Source of the DNA: Gallibacterium salpingitidis
GTDB lineage: Bacteria > Pseudomonadota > Gammaproteobacteria > Enterobacterales > Pasteurellaceae
DNA: 64,000 nt
Assembly: GCF_001678495.1 (NCBI RefSeq)
Contig: NZ_JTJL01000005.1
Coordinates: 39,425 to 103,424, forward strand
Reading direction: 5' to 3'
The position numbers and the translations under genes are program-made. The notes beneath the pieces are model-generated. The model was not told where the DNA came from and searched no databases. It was given only the letters and a program-made list of their open reading frames with translations. Every line of letters starts with the position of its first letter. The first letter of the stretch is position 1. Shown here in pieces: positions 1-7,931 of this stretch.

Positions 1-1
1 T

Positions 2-598
2 ACGCAAAAATGGATTGTATTGGTGATTTTGGCGGTTACTTTATTTTTCTGGCTAACAGCAAAATTGTTCGGTATTCCTATTGCGGCAGCGTCAGGAATT
101 CCAATCGTAGGTTTAACTATGTTAGGTGTGATTGATTCTGATGATGTACGTAAATTGCCTTGGGACACTTTGATGTTAGTTGCTGGTGGTTTAGCGTTAG
201 GATTGGCAATTGAAGAGCAACAGATTGCGAGCCATTTTGTTAATCAATTAAGTCATGTTCATATTAGTTTTATGCAGCTACTGATTTTGTTTGCTTTTAT
301 TACGGTTATTTTATCCAACTTTATGAGTAATACGGCAGCAACGACTATTCTTATTCCGGTTGGGCTATCTTTGCTTAAGGTCTTTTCCGGCGATGTGTCG
401 CCAGCAATTTTGCCACTAGTTATTGGATTAAGCGCCTCTTGTGCGTTATTCCTACCAGTATCAACACCACCGAATGCTATTGCGTTTAGTACAGGCTTAA
501 TTCGTCAATCTGAGTTCCGTTTAGGCGGTATTGTGATTGGTGTGTTAGGGCCGATTCTTAGTATTATTTGTGTAAGTTTGGTGATGATGTTTTTTTAG
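2..598 (+). CDS. SLC13/DASS-family anion:sodium symporter, C-terminal part (5' truncated by window)
   Basis: The frame is open from the first bases of the window, so the gene begins upstream and only about the last 198 codons are present. The protein is almost wholly hydrophobic. It carries two helix-hairpin motifs of the divalent anion:Na+ symporter family: SNTAATTILIP (bases 326-358) and VSTPPNAIAFSTG (from about base 455). These resemble the paired Ser-Asn-Thr-type signatures that hold sodium and carboxylate in this family. The probable role is uptake of a dicarboxylate or other small anion across the inner membrane; the substrate cannot be told from this fragment. It converges on a second member of the same family at 673-2154, with a shared hairpin between them. 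Confidence 0.8.
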   Translation, partial: TQKWIVLVILAVTLFFWLTAKLFGIPIAAASGIPIVGLTMLGVIDSDDVRKLPWDTLMLVAGGLALGLAIEEQQIASHFVNQLSHVHISFMQLLILFAFITVILSNFMSNTAATTILIPVGLSLLKVFSGDVSPAILPLVIGLSASCALFLPVSTPPNAIAFSTGLIRQSEFRLGGIVIGVLGPILSIICVSLVMMFF

Positions 599-614
599 TT
601 ATTGCTAAATAGCA

Positions 615-644
615 TAAACCTCAAAGGAAAGCCTTTGAGGTTTA
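615..644. terminator. Bidirectional terminator-like hairpin between convergent transporters
   Basis: A perfect 13-bp inverted repeat (arms 615-627 and 632-644) encloses a 4-nt loop. It lies 17 bases after the stop of the upstream transporter and 29 bases beyond the 3' end of the convergent one, so it could serve both. The T-tracts on both sides are weak. Confidence 0.6.
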
Positions 645-672
645 TCGATTATGTCGAGTTAGTGAGATTTGT

Positions 673-2154
673 CTACCACCAACCAAGTAGTTTCATCCAT
701 AAACCACCGACAACAAACCAGATAATCAATGATGCAATTGAGATGATGAAACTTACACCCCACCATTGACCTGTGGTGTTATATCCGGAACCAAATAATG
801 CAGGGCCGGGACCGCCAGCGTATTGAGTTAAACTCATTGATAAAGTTGAAGTGTAACCTAATCCAATAGCGGCAATCATTGGTGGTGTACCAACAGCAAT
901 CGCGGCAGCTAAGAATGCTAAATACATTGCAGAAATATGCGCCATTGCGGAAGCGAAGAAGTAACGTGTATAGAAATAAACAAGAACTAAAATGCTAAAG
1001 GCAATTGGCCAGCTGAAAGTACCGATTGATGATGAGATATGGCCAGAAATCCAAGAGATAGCACCATATTTGTTTAACGCATTCGCCATCATTACTAATA
1101 CTGCAAACCAGAACATTGTGTCCCAAGCAGTTGTTTCTGACACAATATTTTTCCAAGTCATAATATTAGAGGCTAAGAGGATCACTAAACCGATAAAAGC
1201 AGAGGTTGTGGCATTGATACCAAAAGCGAGATCACCGACTGTCCAAAGTAATAACAATAAGATAAAGTCTAACGCTAAAATCCATTCTGCTTTACTCATT
1301 GGCCCCATACGTTGCAATTCTTCGCGCGCCATTTCTGCCATTTTTGGCGTATGTTTTAGTTCTGGCGGGTAAACCAAATAGACTAAATAAGGTAAAACAA
1401 TAAGGCTAACAATACCTGGAACGATAGCGCCTAAGAACCAAGTAGTCCAGGAAATAGTTACCCCTTGGCTTGCTGCTAATTCTGCAACTAATGGGTTACC
1501 AGCCATAGCAGTTAAGAACATGGTACACACAATAGTATCAATTTGTGATACTACGATAGCCAAGAATGCACCTGCACGACGAGCTGTTGGGCCAGGTTTA
1601 GAGTCATAAGCATCTGCAATAGATTGCATGATTGGGTACATAATACCGCCACCACGAGCAGAAGCAGATGGAATTCCCGGCGCAATAATGGTATCAGCTA
1701 ACGCAATTGCATAAGCAACGCCCATCATACGATGACCAAAACGTGATACGAAGAATAGTGCAATACGATTACCTAATCCTGTTTTTATTACGGCACGAGA
1801 GAGAAACATCGCAATCCCAATCAGCCAGATAGTCGCATTAGAGAAACCAGACAACATACCAACATCGGCATTGCTGGCTTTAATTGGGGTAAGTCCAGTT
1901 AGACCACTGATGACCAATGCAATCAATGTTGCTGCACCCATTGACATTGCTTTAGCAATAATGGCAACAATGGTGGCTACAAACAACGCTAACATTCCCC
2001 AAGCACGATTACTTAAACCTTCAGGGGTTGGTATTAGCCAGATAATTAACCCAACAACAATGGCAATAATTAAGCCTTTGAGTTGAAATCCTAGTTTTAC
2101 TTCAACACCATTTGGTGTTGAAGGTGATGTGGGTGCGACTTTTGCGCTGCACAT
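673..2154 (-). CDS. DASS-family anion permease (CitT/TtdT-like dicarboxylate or tartrate/citrate exchanger)
   Basis: This 493-residue, highly hydrophobic protein fits the length and pattern of the CitT/TtdT/2-oxoglutarate-malate translocator branch of the DASS family. After about 20 polar residues come about 12 membrane segments. The first family hairpin lies around IPSASARGGGIMYPIMQSI (about residues 160-178) and the second around YAGGPGPALFGSG in the last 60 residues. Family members exchange succinate for citrate, tartrate or other dicarboxylates, usually during anaerobic growth. That fits the CRP box and FNR-like box found 56-110 bp upstream. The start ATG at 2154 follows an AAGGAGTAATTTA-type ribosome site on the minus strand. 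The exact substrate is not determined. Confidence 0.8.
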   Translation of the reverse strand: MCSAKVAPTSPSTPNGVEVKLGFQLKGLIIAIVVGLIIWLIPTPEGLSNRAWGMLALFVATIVAIIAKAMSMGAATLIALVISGLTGLTPIKASNADVGMLSGFSNATIWLIGIAMFLSRAVIKTGLGNRIALFFVSRFGHRMMGVAYAIALADTIIAPGIPSASARGGGIMYPIMQSIADAYDSKPGPTARRAGAFLAIVVSQIDTIVCTMFLTAMAGNPLVAELAASQGVTISWTTWFLGAIVPGIVSLIVLPYLVYLVYPPELKHTPKMAEMAREELQRMGPMSKAEWILALDFILLLLLWTVGDLAFGINATTSAFIGLVILLASNIMTWKNIVSETTAWDTMFWFAVLVMMANALNKYGAISWISGHISSSIGTFSWPIAFSILVLVYFYTRYFFASAMAHISAMYLAFLAAAIAVGTPPMIAAIGLGYTSTLSMSLTQYAGGPGPALFGSGYNTTGQWWGVSFIISIASLIIWFVVGGLWMKLLGWW

Positions 2155-2209
2155 TAAATTACTCCTTAGTTTATTTTTTTAACAAAATAAGAAGAATTAT
2201 AGTGAAAAG

Positions 2210-2225
2210 TGTGATGAAGATCACA
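2210..2225 (-). promoter_or_regulatory. CRP-binding site (perfect core) upstream of the DASS permease
   Basis: TGTGA, a 6-bp spacer and TCACA form a perfect CRP core, with its nearest edge 56 bp upstream of the permease start codon. This predicts cAMP-CRP control of the transporter, as is usual for carboxylate uptake genes. Confidence 0.7.
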
Positions 2226-2240
2226 AAAAATAACAAAAAA

Positions 2241-2265
2241 TTGATATCGATCATATTTTGATCGA
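2241..2265 (-). promoter_or_regulatory. FNR-like box overlapping a 19-bp palindrome
   Basis: TTGAT-ATCG-ATCAT (2241-2254) matches the FNR consensus TTGAT-N4-ATCAA at all but the last base. It overlaps a perfect inverted repeat, TCGATCA-TATTT-TGATCGA (2247-2265). Both lie just upstream of the CRP box, so anaerobic activation of the permease is plausible. The palindrome could instead be the operator of a separate regulator. Confidence 0.45.
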
Positions 2266-2290
2266 AATCCGAATGGAGCGTAGGAGAACA

Positions 2291-2330
2291 GAAGTCAAAA
2301 ATACCTAGAAATCGTTCGATTTCTAGGTAT
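2291..2330 (-). terminator. Intrinsic terminator of the ROK regulator gene
   Basis: A perfect 14-bp stem (2301-2314 with 2317-2330) and a 2-nt loop are followed, on the minus strand, by TTTT. It lies 12 bases beyond the end of the ROK gene. Confidence 0.75.
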
Positions 2331-2342
2331 GGCTAAGGAAAA

Positions 2343-3461
2343 TTAATTATTTAAAAAATCAATAATAAATGGCAATGCAGCCCCTACTGCACTAGGATAT
2401 TGCCGTTGTGAGGCGATACGAATGAAATCTCCTTCAATTGGAAAAGTCGCTTTTTGTCTAATTTTTTGTTGCAAAAGTGACAAATCTTGTTGCTCTAAGT
2501 AGAGAGCAATTTCACCACCTAAAATAATATCTCGTTCTAAAAGTAAATAAACAGCATTTAGCCCTAAGGCGAGATTCTGCAAAAAAGTTTCCCAACGTTG
2601 TAATACCTGTGGATCTTGTTTTCTGAGTAAGTCGAAAAATTGTTGAATGGTTTCATCAGGTAATAACAATGCGGAAAGTGAGCAGTAAGTTTCTAAGCAA
2701 CCTGTTTGTCCACAATAGCATTGATGGCCATTTGGATGAATTTGTAAATGTTCTAATGCGCCAGAATAGCCTTGTTTACCTAGATCGATTTGATTATTCA
2801 AAATAATCGCACCACCAAGATGTTCACTGATAGACACATAAATAGCGTTATCAATTTTTTTTGATGAGTGCAATTCAGCAAGCGCAGCACATTTAACATC
2901 ATGCAACAATTTAAGTGGATAAGAGAAATAAGGTTGGATATTGTCGAGATTTAATGCATCACAAGAGAGCAACTTACCATAAATAATAGCATGGCCTTGT
3001 TTATCAGTAATCCCTTGGATCGAAAAACCAATGCCTAGAATTTGCGATTTTTGATAATGCAGCTGTTCAATAAATTGATTCACTATTTGGCATAAGTTTT
3101 GTACGTAATTCAAATTGTCTTTATAAGCCAATTTTGTAGAACTATGTGTAATCGTATTACCTTGTAAATTGACCGCTAAACAGCGTATTTTGCGTTGCTG
3201 GATTTCAACACCAATACTGATAAAAGCATCTTCAACTAAATGATAAGCGATAGCAGGGCGTCCGCCTTGCGATTGGCATAAACCGTTTTCTTTGATTTTT
3301 CCTTCTTGTTCCAACAACGTAATGTTATTCGTTACTGTAGGTAAGCTTAAGCCGAGTAATTTTACGATTTGTGGCTTTGAAAGAGGGCCATGCTGAAAAA
3401 ATAATTGGTAAATATTGCGATAATTATTTTGTTTGATATCTAGCACATCCTCATTACTCAT
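2343..3461 (-). CDS. ROK-family transcriptional repressor (NagC/Mlc/XylR type)
   Basis: This 372-residue regulator has an N-terminal winged helix-turn-helix (about residues 15-70, with SKPQIVKLLGLSLPTVTNNI) followed by a ROK sugar-binding/kinase-fold domain. The ROK zinc motif is intact (CYCGQTGCLE, about residues 248-258). ROK repressors usually release DNA when they bind the sugar or sugar phosphate whose catabolism they control. The gene is transcribed away from an SDR/FGGY kinase/GPH/EIIA operon and is very likely its local regulator. Its presumed operators lie in the shared intergenic region (3462-3664), which also holds a perfect CRP site. The ATG at 3461 follows AAAGAGAGGAAAAA. The inducer is unknown. 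Confidence 0.85.
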   Translation of the reverse strand: MSNEDVLDIKQNNYRNIYQLFFQHGPLSKPQIVKLLGLSLPTVTNNITLLEQEGKIKENGLCQSQGGRPAIAYHLVEDAFISIGVEIQQRKIRCLAVNLQGNTITHSSTKLAYKDNLNYVQNLCQIVNQFIEQLHYQKSQILGIGFSIQGITDKQGHAIIYGKLLSCDALNLDNIQPYFSYPLKLLHDVKCAALAELHSSKKIDNAIYVSISEHLGGAIILNNQIDLGKQGYSGALEHLQIHPNGHQCYCGQTGCLETYCSLSALLLPDETIQQFFDLLRKQDPQVLQRWETFLQNLALGLNAVYLLLERDIILGGEIALYLEQQDLSLLQQKIRQKATFPIEGDFIRIASQRQYPSAVGAALPFIIDFLNN

Positions 3462-3508
3462 TTTTTCCTCTCTTTTGCAACTTTATCGCTGTTTTATTTC
3501 ATTCATCT

Positions 3509-3524
3509 TGTGAGCTATCTCACA
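3509..3524 (+). promoter_or_regulatory. CRP-binding site (perfect core) in the ROK/SDR divergent region
   Basis: TGTGA-GCTATC-TCACA is a perfect 5-6-5 CRP core. It lies 48 bp upstream of the ROK start and 141 bp upstream of the SDR start, so it can serve either divergent promoter. This is consistent with catabolite control of a sugar locus. Confidence 0.75.
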
Positions 3525-3547
3525 AATCTATAAAAAAGTCCTACTTT

Positions 3548-3643
3548 TTTAAAGTCATTTTAACAAAGTCAATTGCAAAAAGAAAATAAAAGCATTAACT
3601 TAAAGTCACTTATTTAAAGTTATTTTAATAAAGTTGATTTATA
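3548..3643 (+). repeat. 14-bp-periodic heptamer array (candidate operator)
   Basis: Heptamers AAAGTCA, AAAGTTA or AAAGTTG begin at 3551, 3565, 3602, 3616 and 3630. The spacing is exactly 14 bp within each group and 37 bp between groups. Equivalently, two 27-bp blocks (3548-3574 and 3613-3639) share 23 of 27 bases. The array ends about 20 bp before the SDR start codon, where a repressor would block transcription. The likeliest binder is the divergent ROK protein, although classical NagC/Mlc operators are AT-rich palindromes, so another regulator is possible. Confidence 0.5.
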
Positions 3644-3664
3644 TAACATAGTAAGGAGTTTCTT

Positions 3665-4444
3665 ATGTCTATTTTAGAAAAAATGAAATTAACTGGTAAA
3701 ACTGCATTTGTTACTGGCGGAGCAAGAGGAATTGGTAAAAGTGTTGCTACTGCATTTGCACAAGCAGGAGCAAATGTTGTAATTGCAGATTTTGATATTG
3801 CTGAAGCGGAAAAAACTGCTACAGAAATAGCGACAACAGAACAAGTAAAAGCGATTGCCGTAAAAACTGATGTTACAGATCCGGCTAGCGTGAATCATTT
3901 AATTGAAGTGATTAAACAAGAATTTGGACGCTTAGATATTGCTTTCTGTAATGCAGGCATTTGTTTAAATGTTCCGGCAGAGGAAATGACATATGAACAA
4001 TGGGCAAAAGTGATCAATGTGAATTTGACCGGTGTGTTCTTAACTGCACAAGCTGCAGGTAAATTAATGATTGAACAAGGTACTGGCGGTTCAATTATCA
4101 ATACAGCTTCTATGTCTGCACATATTGTGAATGTACCGCAACCACAATGTGCTTATAACGCATCAAAAGCCGGCGTTATTCAATTAACAAAATCACTTGC
4201 CATTGAATGGGCGCAACATAATGTACGAGTGAATAGTTTAAGTCCGGGGTATATCGGTACTGAATTAACACTCAATTCTAAAGATTTACAACCGCTAATT
4301 AAAACTTGGAATGAAATGGCACCAATGCATCGTTTAGGCAAACCTGAGGAATTGCAATCAATTTGTGTCTATCTTGCAGGTGATACTAGTTCATTTACCA
4401 CTGGTGCAGATTTTATTGTGGATGGCGCATTTACTTGCTTCTAG
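3665..4444 (+). CDS. Short-chain dehydrogenase/reductase, probable polyol (pentitol/hexitol) dehydrogenase
   Basis: This 259-residue classical SDR has the NAD(P)-binding motif TGGARGIG (residues 17-24), the NAG motif in FCNAGIC, and a catalytic pair Tyr164/Lys168 in YNASK. An Asp ends the second strand (VVIADFD), which usually favours NAD over NADP. The stretch around the active site (IVNVPQPQCAYNASKAGV) recalls mannitol, arabinitol and xylulose reductase-type SDRs. It is the first gene of the operon with an FGGY kinase 33 bp downstream, so it probably oxidises a polyol to the ketose that the kinase phosphorylates. The ATG at 3665 follows TAAGGAG. The actual substrate is not provable from sequence. 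Confidence 0.8.
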   Translation: MSILEKMKLTGKTAFVTGGARGIGKSVATAFAQAGANVVIADFDIAEAEKTATEIATTEQVKAIAVKTDVTDPASVNHLIEVIKQEFGRLDIAFCNAGICLNVPAEEMTYEQWAKVINVNLTGVFLTAQAAGKLMIEQGTGGSIINTASMSAHIVNVPQPQCAYNASKAGVIQLTKSLAIEWAQHNVRVNSLSPGYIGTELTLNSKDLQPLIKTWNEMAPMHRLGKPEELQSICVYLAGDTSSFTTGADFIVDGAFTCF

Positions 4445-4477
4445 TGGATAACAGTAATACTGAGGGAGACAGCAACT

Positions 4478-6001
4478 ATGATGTATTTATTAGGTACAGA
4501 TATAGGCACATCAGGCACAAAAACTATTTTAATGGATGTGGCAGGTAATTTAATTGCACAAGATTTACAAGAATATGGCGTATTAACACCAAAACCATTA
4601 TGGGCGGAACAGTGGGCAGATGTGTGGTTAGAAGCGAGTAAAAACTCAATTAAAAATACGATTAAAAAAGCCAATATTGATGTAAACCAGATTAAGGGAA
4701 TTGCCATCAGTGGGTTGTATGGTGGTTCAGGTATTCCGCTTGATAAGGAGATGCAACAAGTTCGTCCTTGTATGATCTGGATGGATCGCCGAGCAGATAA
4801 AGAAACAGAATGGGTAAAACAACATATTGATTTAGCTAAATTGCAACGGATTACCTTTAATGGCGTCGATCCTTATTATGGCTATACCAAAATGTTATGG
4901 TTGAAAAATAATGAACCTGAGAATTGGGGAAAGACAGCACTGTTTTTACCACCGAATAGCTACGTTATTTATAAGCTGACAAATGAAATAGCTATTGATT
5001 ACTCTTCAGCCGGTAATATTGGCGGAATTTTCGATATGAATCAGCGTGTCTGGTCGGAAGAGATGATGGCAGAACTTGGTATTCCACTAGATAAAATGCC
5101 GCAAAAAATTGTGGAATCGACCGATATTGTTGGTTATTTGACAGCTGAGATCGCTGATGAATTAGGTTTGCCGGTTGATTTACCAGTGATCGCTGGTGGT
5201 ATTGACTGTGGTGCTGCAAGTATTGGGTTAGGTATTTTTGAACCGAATATTTTTTCTGCAACGGTTGGAACTTCAATGTGTTGTGCGCTGATTTCAGAAA
5301 AGCCAGCACAAAATCAAGATCTTATCATTTGGCCATATTTATATGATGCAAAACGCTTAAATTATTATTTTGCAGGCGCTAATACCGCTGGCGCGATAAT
5401 TAAATGGTTTAAAGAGACATTGTGTCAATGGGAAGAAGAGTTTGCGAAAGCACATCAACGTAATGTTTATGATGTGTTGAATGAACAAGCGAAAGATATT
5501 CCTGCTGGCAGCCAAGGTTTGCTGGTATTGCCTTATTTTATGGGAGAGCGTAGTCCAATTTGGGATTCTCATGCAAAAGGTACTATTGTTGGCCTATCTT
5601 TAACACATACCAAAGCTCATCTATTTAGAGCCTTTATGGAAGCAGTGGCTTATTCGTTTAGACAAGCAATGGAAGCTACTGGCGACTATCAAGGTGAACA
5701 TATCATTATTGCCGGTGGCGCAACTAAATCTAAATTATGGCGACAAATTTTTGCCGATGTGACTGGCTATCCTGTTCTTTGTCCACGAAATGATGCAGAA
5801 GCAAATTTAGGTGATGTGATTTTAGCTGGTGTGGGTACAGGTGTTTTGACTTTCTCTGATGTAAAAAAATGGCAAGTTTTCGATGAGAAGGTGATGCCAA
5901 ATCCGCAAGCACATGAAATATATAATCAATATTACGAGTTATATAAATCTATATATCAAAACTTAAAAACAGATATGGCGAAACTATCCACGCTTGTTTA
6001 G
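4478..6001 (+). CDS. FGGY-family carbohydrate kinase, xylulokinase-like
   Basis: This 507-residue cytosolic kinase has the two-domain FGGY fold. The N-terminal phosphate loop is GTDIGTSGTKT (residues 6-16). The C-terminal nucleotide-binding signature is IAGGATKSKLWRQIFADVTG (about residues 411-430). The length suits xylulokinase or related ketopentose kinases, which phosphorylate D-xylulose to D-xylulose 5-phosphate for the pentose phosphate pathway. Ribulokinases are usually longer. A preceding polyol dehydrogenase and a following GPH symporter agree with a pentitol or pentose route. The gene starts with ATG ATG; a GAGGGAGA ribosome site lies upstream. Substrate choice between xylulose and other ketoses is open. 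Confidence 0.8.
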   Translation: MMYLLGTDIGTSGTKTILMDVAGNLIAQDLQEYGVLTPKPLWAEQWADVWLEASKNSIKNTIKKANIDVNQIKGIAISGLYGGSGIPLDKEMQQVRPCMIWMDRRADKETEWVKQHIDLAKLQRITFNGVDPYYGYTKMLWLKNNEPENWGKTALFLPPNSYVIYKLTNEIAIDYSSAGNIGGIFDMNQRVWSEEMMAELGIPLDKMPQKIVESTDIVGYLTAEIADELGLPVDLPVIAGGIDCGAASIGLGIFEPNIFSATVGTSMCCALISEKPAQNQDLIIWPYLYDAKRLNYYFAGANTAGAIIKWFKETLCQWEEEFAKAHQRNVYDVLNEQAKDIPAGSQGLLVLPYFMGERSPIWDSHAKGTIVGLSLTHTKAHLFRAFMEAVAYSFRQAMEATGDYQGEHIIIAGGATKSKLWRQIFADVTGYPVLCPRNDAEANLGDVILAGVGTGVLTFSDVKKWQVFDEKVMPNPQAHEIYNQYYELYKSIYQNLKTDMAKLSTLV

Positions 6002-6061
6002 TAAGCGGAGAGCTAGTTTTGTGTAATGAATACTCACAGCGAGAGAGCGTAAGGAGTTTGT

Positions 6062-7411
6062 ATGAAAAATAATGTTTGGCTAAAACGTATCGGTTATGGA
6101 ATGGGAGATTTTGGCTGTAATCTTGTATTCGGAACCATGGCCTCTTATTTAATGTTTTTCTATACAGATGTTTTTGGTATAGAAGCCGCCGTAGTGGGCA
6201 CAATGCTTTTGTCCACTCGTTTATTAGATGCACTGACAGATGTATTAATGGGATTAGTTGTAGATAGAACTAATACTCGATGGGGGCAAGGACGTCCTTA
6301 TTTCATTATTGGTGCAATTCCGTTTGCGATCTTTACTGCATTGACGTTTTATGTGCCTGATTTTGGTACTGCTGGGAAGATCGCTTGGGCGTATATGACT
6401 TATATTATGCTCTCTTTAGCTTATACCGTTGTGAATATTCCATTAAATACTATTGTGCCAAGATTAACTTCAGATATTCATGAACGTAATGTTTTAGTGT
6501 CAAGTCGTATGGTTTGTGCATTACTAGGTACAGCAGTGGTGATGGGAATTACTTCACCATTAGTCGAATTTTTCGGGCAAGGGGATTATAAACAGGGCTA
6601 TTTTATTACGATGACACTTTATGGTGTGTTAGCAATGTTTATTTTTGGATTTACCTTTTCGCAAACTAAAGAAGTTGTGCCATCAACTGTTGTGCGTACG
6701 AATAATAGTGTCTTAGATGATTTTAAAGGGATTACTAGTCAAACTTGGATTTTAGTATTCGTTAATTTCCTCTATTTTGCTTTGTATGTAGTACGTAACA
6801 CATCAGTAATCTATTACTTTACTTACAATTTGCAACGCACTGATTGGTTAATTTTTGTTGGTTTCTTCGGCATTTTATCTGGATTACCGGTGTTGTTAAT
6901 TTTGCCAAGATTGCAAAAACTATTCCCGCAAAGAAAGTTAATTATCATCTTTTCATTAGTCTATATTGTGGGTGATCTTCTCTGTTATGTCGGCAGTAAT
7001 TCACCGGTGATGTTAGTGCTTAGTTTAGCTATTACTGGTTTAGGAATGTACGGTATTTTTGGCGTAACCTTTGCGATTCAACCTGATGTTATTGATTATT
7101 CTGAATATGAAAAGAATCGTAGCATTTCTGGGATGATAGCTGCTTTACAAGGTTTCTTTGTGAAATTTGGTATGGGTGTCGCGGGCGCTTTAATTGGTTG
7201 GATTTTAAAAGCTGGTGGTTATCAACCAAATGCTGAACAAAGTGCATCAGCACTATTTAGTATTGAACTTTGCTTTATTTGGATTCCATTAGTAATTTGT
7301 GTCGGTGTAATTGGCTGTATGTATTTTTATAAATTAGATGGTATTCGTGCAGAAATGAGTCGCGTGTTAGATTTACGTAGAAAACAAATTGCCTATGCAG
7401 AACAAAATTAG
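6062..7411 (+). CDS. GPH-family sugar:cation symporter (MelB/XynB/UidB type)
   Basis: This 449-residue, 12-helix carrier begins like members of the glycoside-pentoside-hexuronide family, with YGMGDFGCNLVFGT near the N-terminus. LLSTRLLDALTDVLMGLVVD (about residues 50-70) carries the family's conserved helix-2 Asp residues, which bind cation and sugar. It is followed by the cytoplasmic loop TRWGQGRPYF. The protein would import the substrate of the adjacent dehydrogenase and kinase with H+ or Na+. Unlike LacS it has no fused EIIA tail, but an EIIA(Glc)-like protein is encoded 11 bp downstream. A GTAAGGAG site precedes the ATG. Confidence 0.85.
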   Translation: MKNNVWLKRIGYGMGDFGCNLVFGTMASYLMFFYTDVFGIEAAVVGTMLLSTRLLDALTDVLMGLVVDRTNTRWGQGRPYFIIGAIPFAIFTALTFYVPDFGTAGKIAWAYMTYIMLSLAYTVVNIPLNTIVPRLTSDIHERNVLVSSRMVCALLGTAVVMGITSPLVEFFGQGDYKQGYFITMTLYGVLAMFIFGFTFSQTKEVVPSTVVRTNNSVLDDFKGITSQTWILVFVNFLYFALYVVRNTSVIYYFTYNLQRTDWLIFVGFFGILSGLPVLLILPRLQKLFPQRKLIIIFSLVYIVGDLLCYVGSNSPVMLVLSLAITGLGMYGIFGVTFAIQPDVIDYSEYEKNRSISGMIAALQGFFVKFGMGVAGALIGWILKAGGYQPNAEQSASALFSIELCFIWIPLVICVGVIGCMYFYKLDGIRAEMSRVLDLRRKQIAYAEQN

Positions 7412-7422
7412 GAGATAGCATT

Positions 7423-7881
7423 ATGACAGAAAAGTTTATTGTTCCGTTTTCGGGTGAATTGTTATCACTTGAACAAGTGCCAGATGTACATTTTTCGCAA
7501 AAACAATTAGGTGAAGGATTTGCCATTAAACTTACTGGTGAGCAGGTGATTAGTCCTTTTGATGGCGTTGTGATAGCCGCTTTTCCAACTGGACACGCTT
7601 TTATCATTCGTCGTAAAGATGGCTTAGAGGTATTAATTCATTTAGGATTAAATTCAGCAAATAAGCCGGAAGCTTTTCAAATGAAAGTGGAAAAGTATCA
7701 GAAGGTTAAACAGGGTGATGTTTTGGTGCAAGTGGATAAAACGCTATTAGCTATCCGCAGTGATGAAGACTTAATTTCACCAATTGTGTTTAGTAATCCA
7801 AATATAAAGGTACAATTACACAAACAAAATCAAAATGTTGTGCTTGGTGATGAGCAGGCGATAACTTTTGCGATTAACTAA
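7423..7881 (+). CDS. Free-standing EIIA(Glc)-like PTS domain protein
   Basis: At 152 residues this is essentially one PTS_EIIA_1 domain. Both active-site histidines are in place: His58 in GHAFIIRR and His73 in VLIHLGL. Their 15-residue spacing equals that of His75 and His90 in E. coli Crr. It is the last gene of the SDR-kinase-symporter operon, 11 bp after the GPH gene, and no ptsH or ptsI lies nearby. It is therefore unlikely to be the housekeeping crr. In LacS-type GPH carriers an equivalent domain is fused to the C-terminus and modulates transport according to phosphorylation by HPr. The separate protein may do this in trans. That role is inference. Confidence 0.8.
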   Translation: MTEKFIVPFSGELLSLEQVPDVHFSQKQLGEGFAIKLTGEQVISPFDGVVIAAFPTGHAFIIRRKDGLEVLIHLGLNSANKPEAFQMKVEKYQKVKQGDVLVQVDKTLLAIRSDEDLISPIVFSNPNIKVQLHKQNQNVVLGDEQAITFAIN

Positions 7882-7898
7882 AATAATTTAGATAACAG

Positions 7899-7930
7899 AA
7901 GGCGTAATTAGTAGTAATTACGCCTTGTTT
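7899..7930. terminator. Bidirectional terminator between the EIIA and DUF455 genes
   Basis: A perfect 12-bp stem (7899-7910 with 7915-7926) and a 4-nt loop lie between two convergent genes. The hairpin begins 18 bases after the EIIA stop. Confidence 0.75.
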
Positions 7931-7931
7931 G

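Noticed and set aside
673..2154. The two neighbouring DASS genes as a recent tandem duplication
   Set aside because: They are convergent and differ clearly in sequence and length class; simple co-location of two family members is more likely.
2171..2180. Poly-A/T runs as phase-variation tracts
   Set aside because: Short A/T runs are common in this AT-rich genome, lie in non-coding DNA or do not interrupt frames; only the C9 tract breaks a gene.
7423..7881. EIIA gene as the housekeeping crr
   Set aside because: No ptsH/ptsI beside it and it is embedded in a catabolic operon; more likely a dedicated paralogue.
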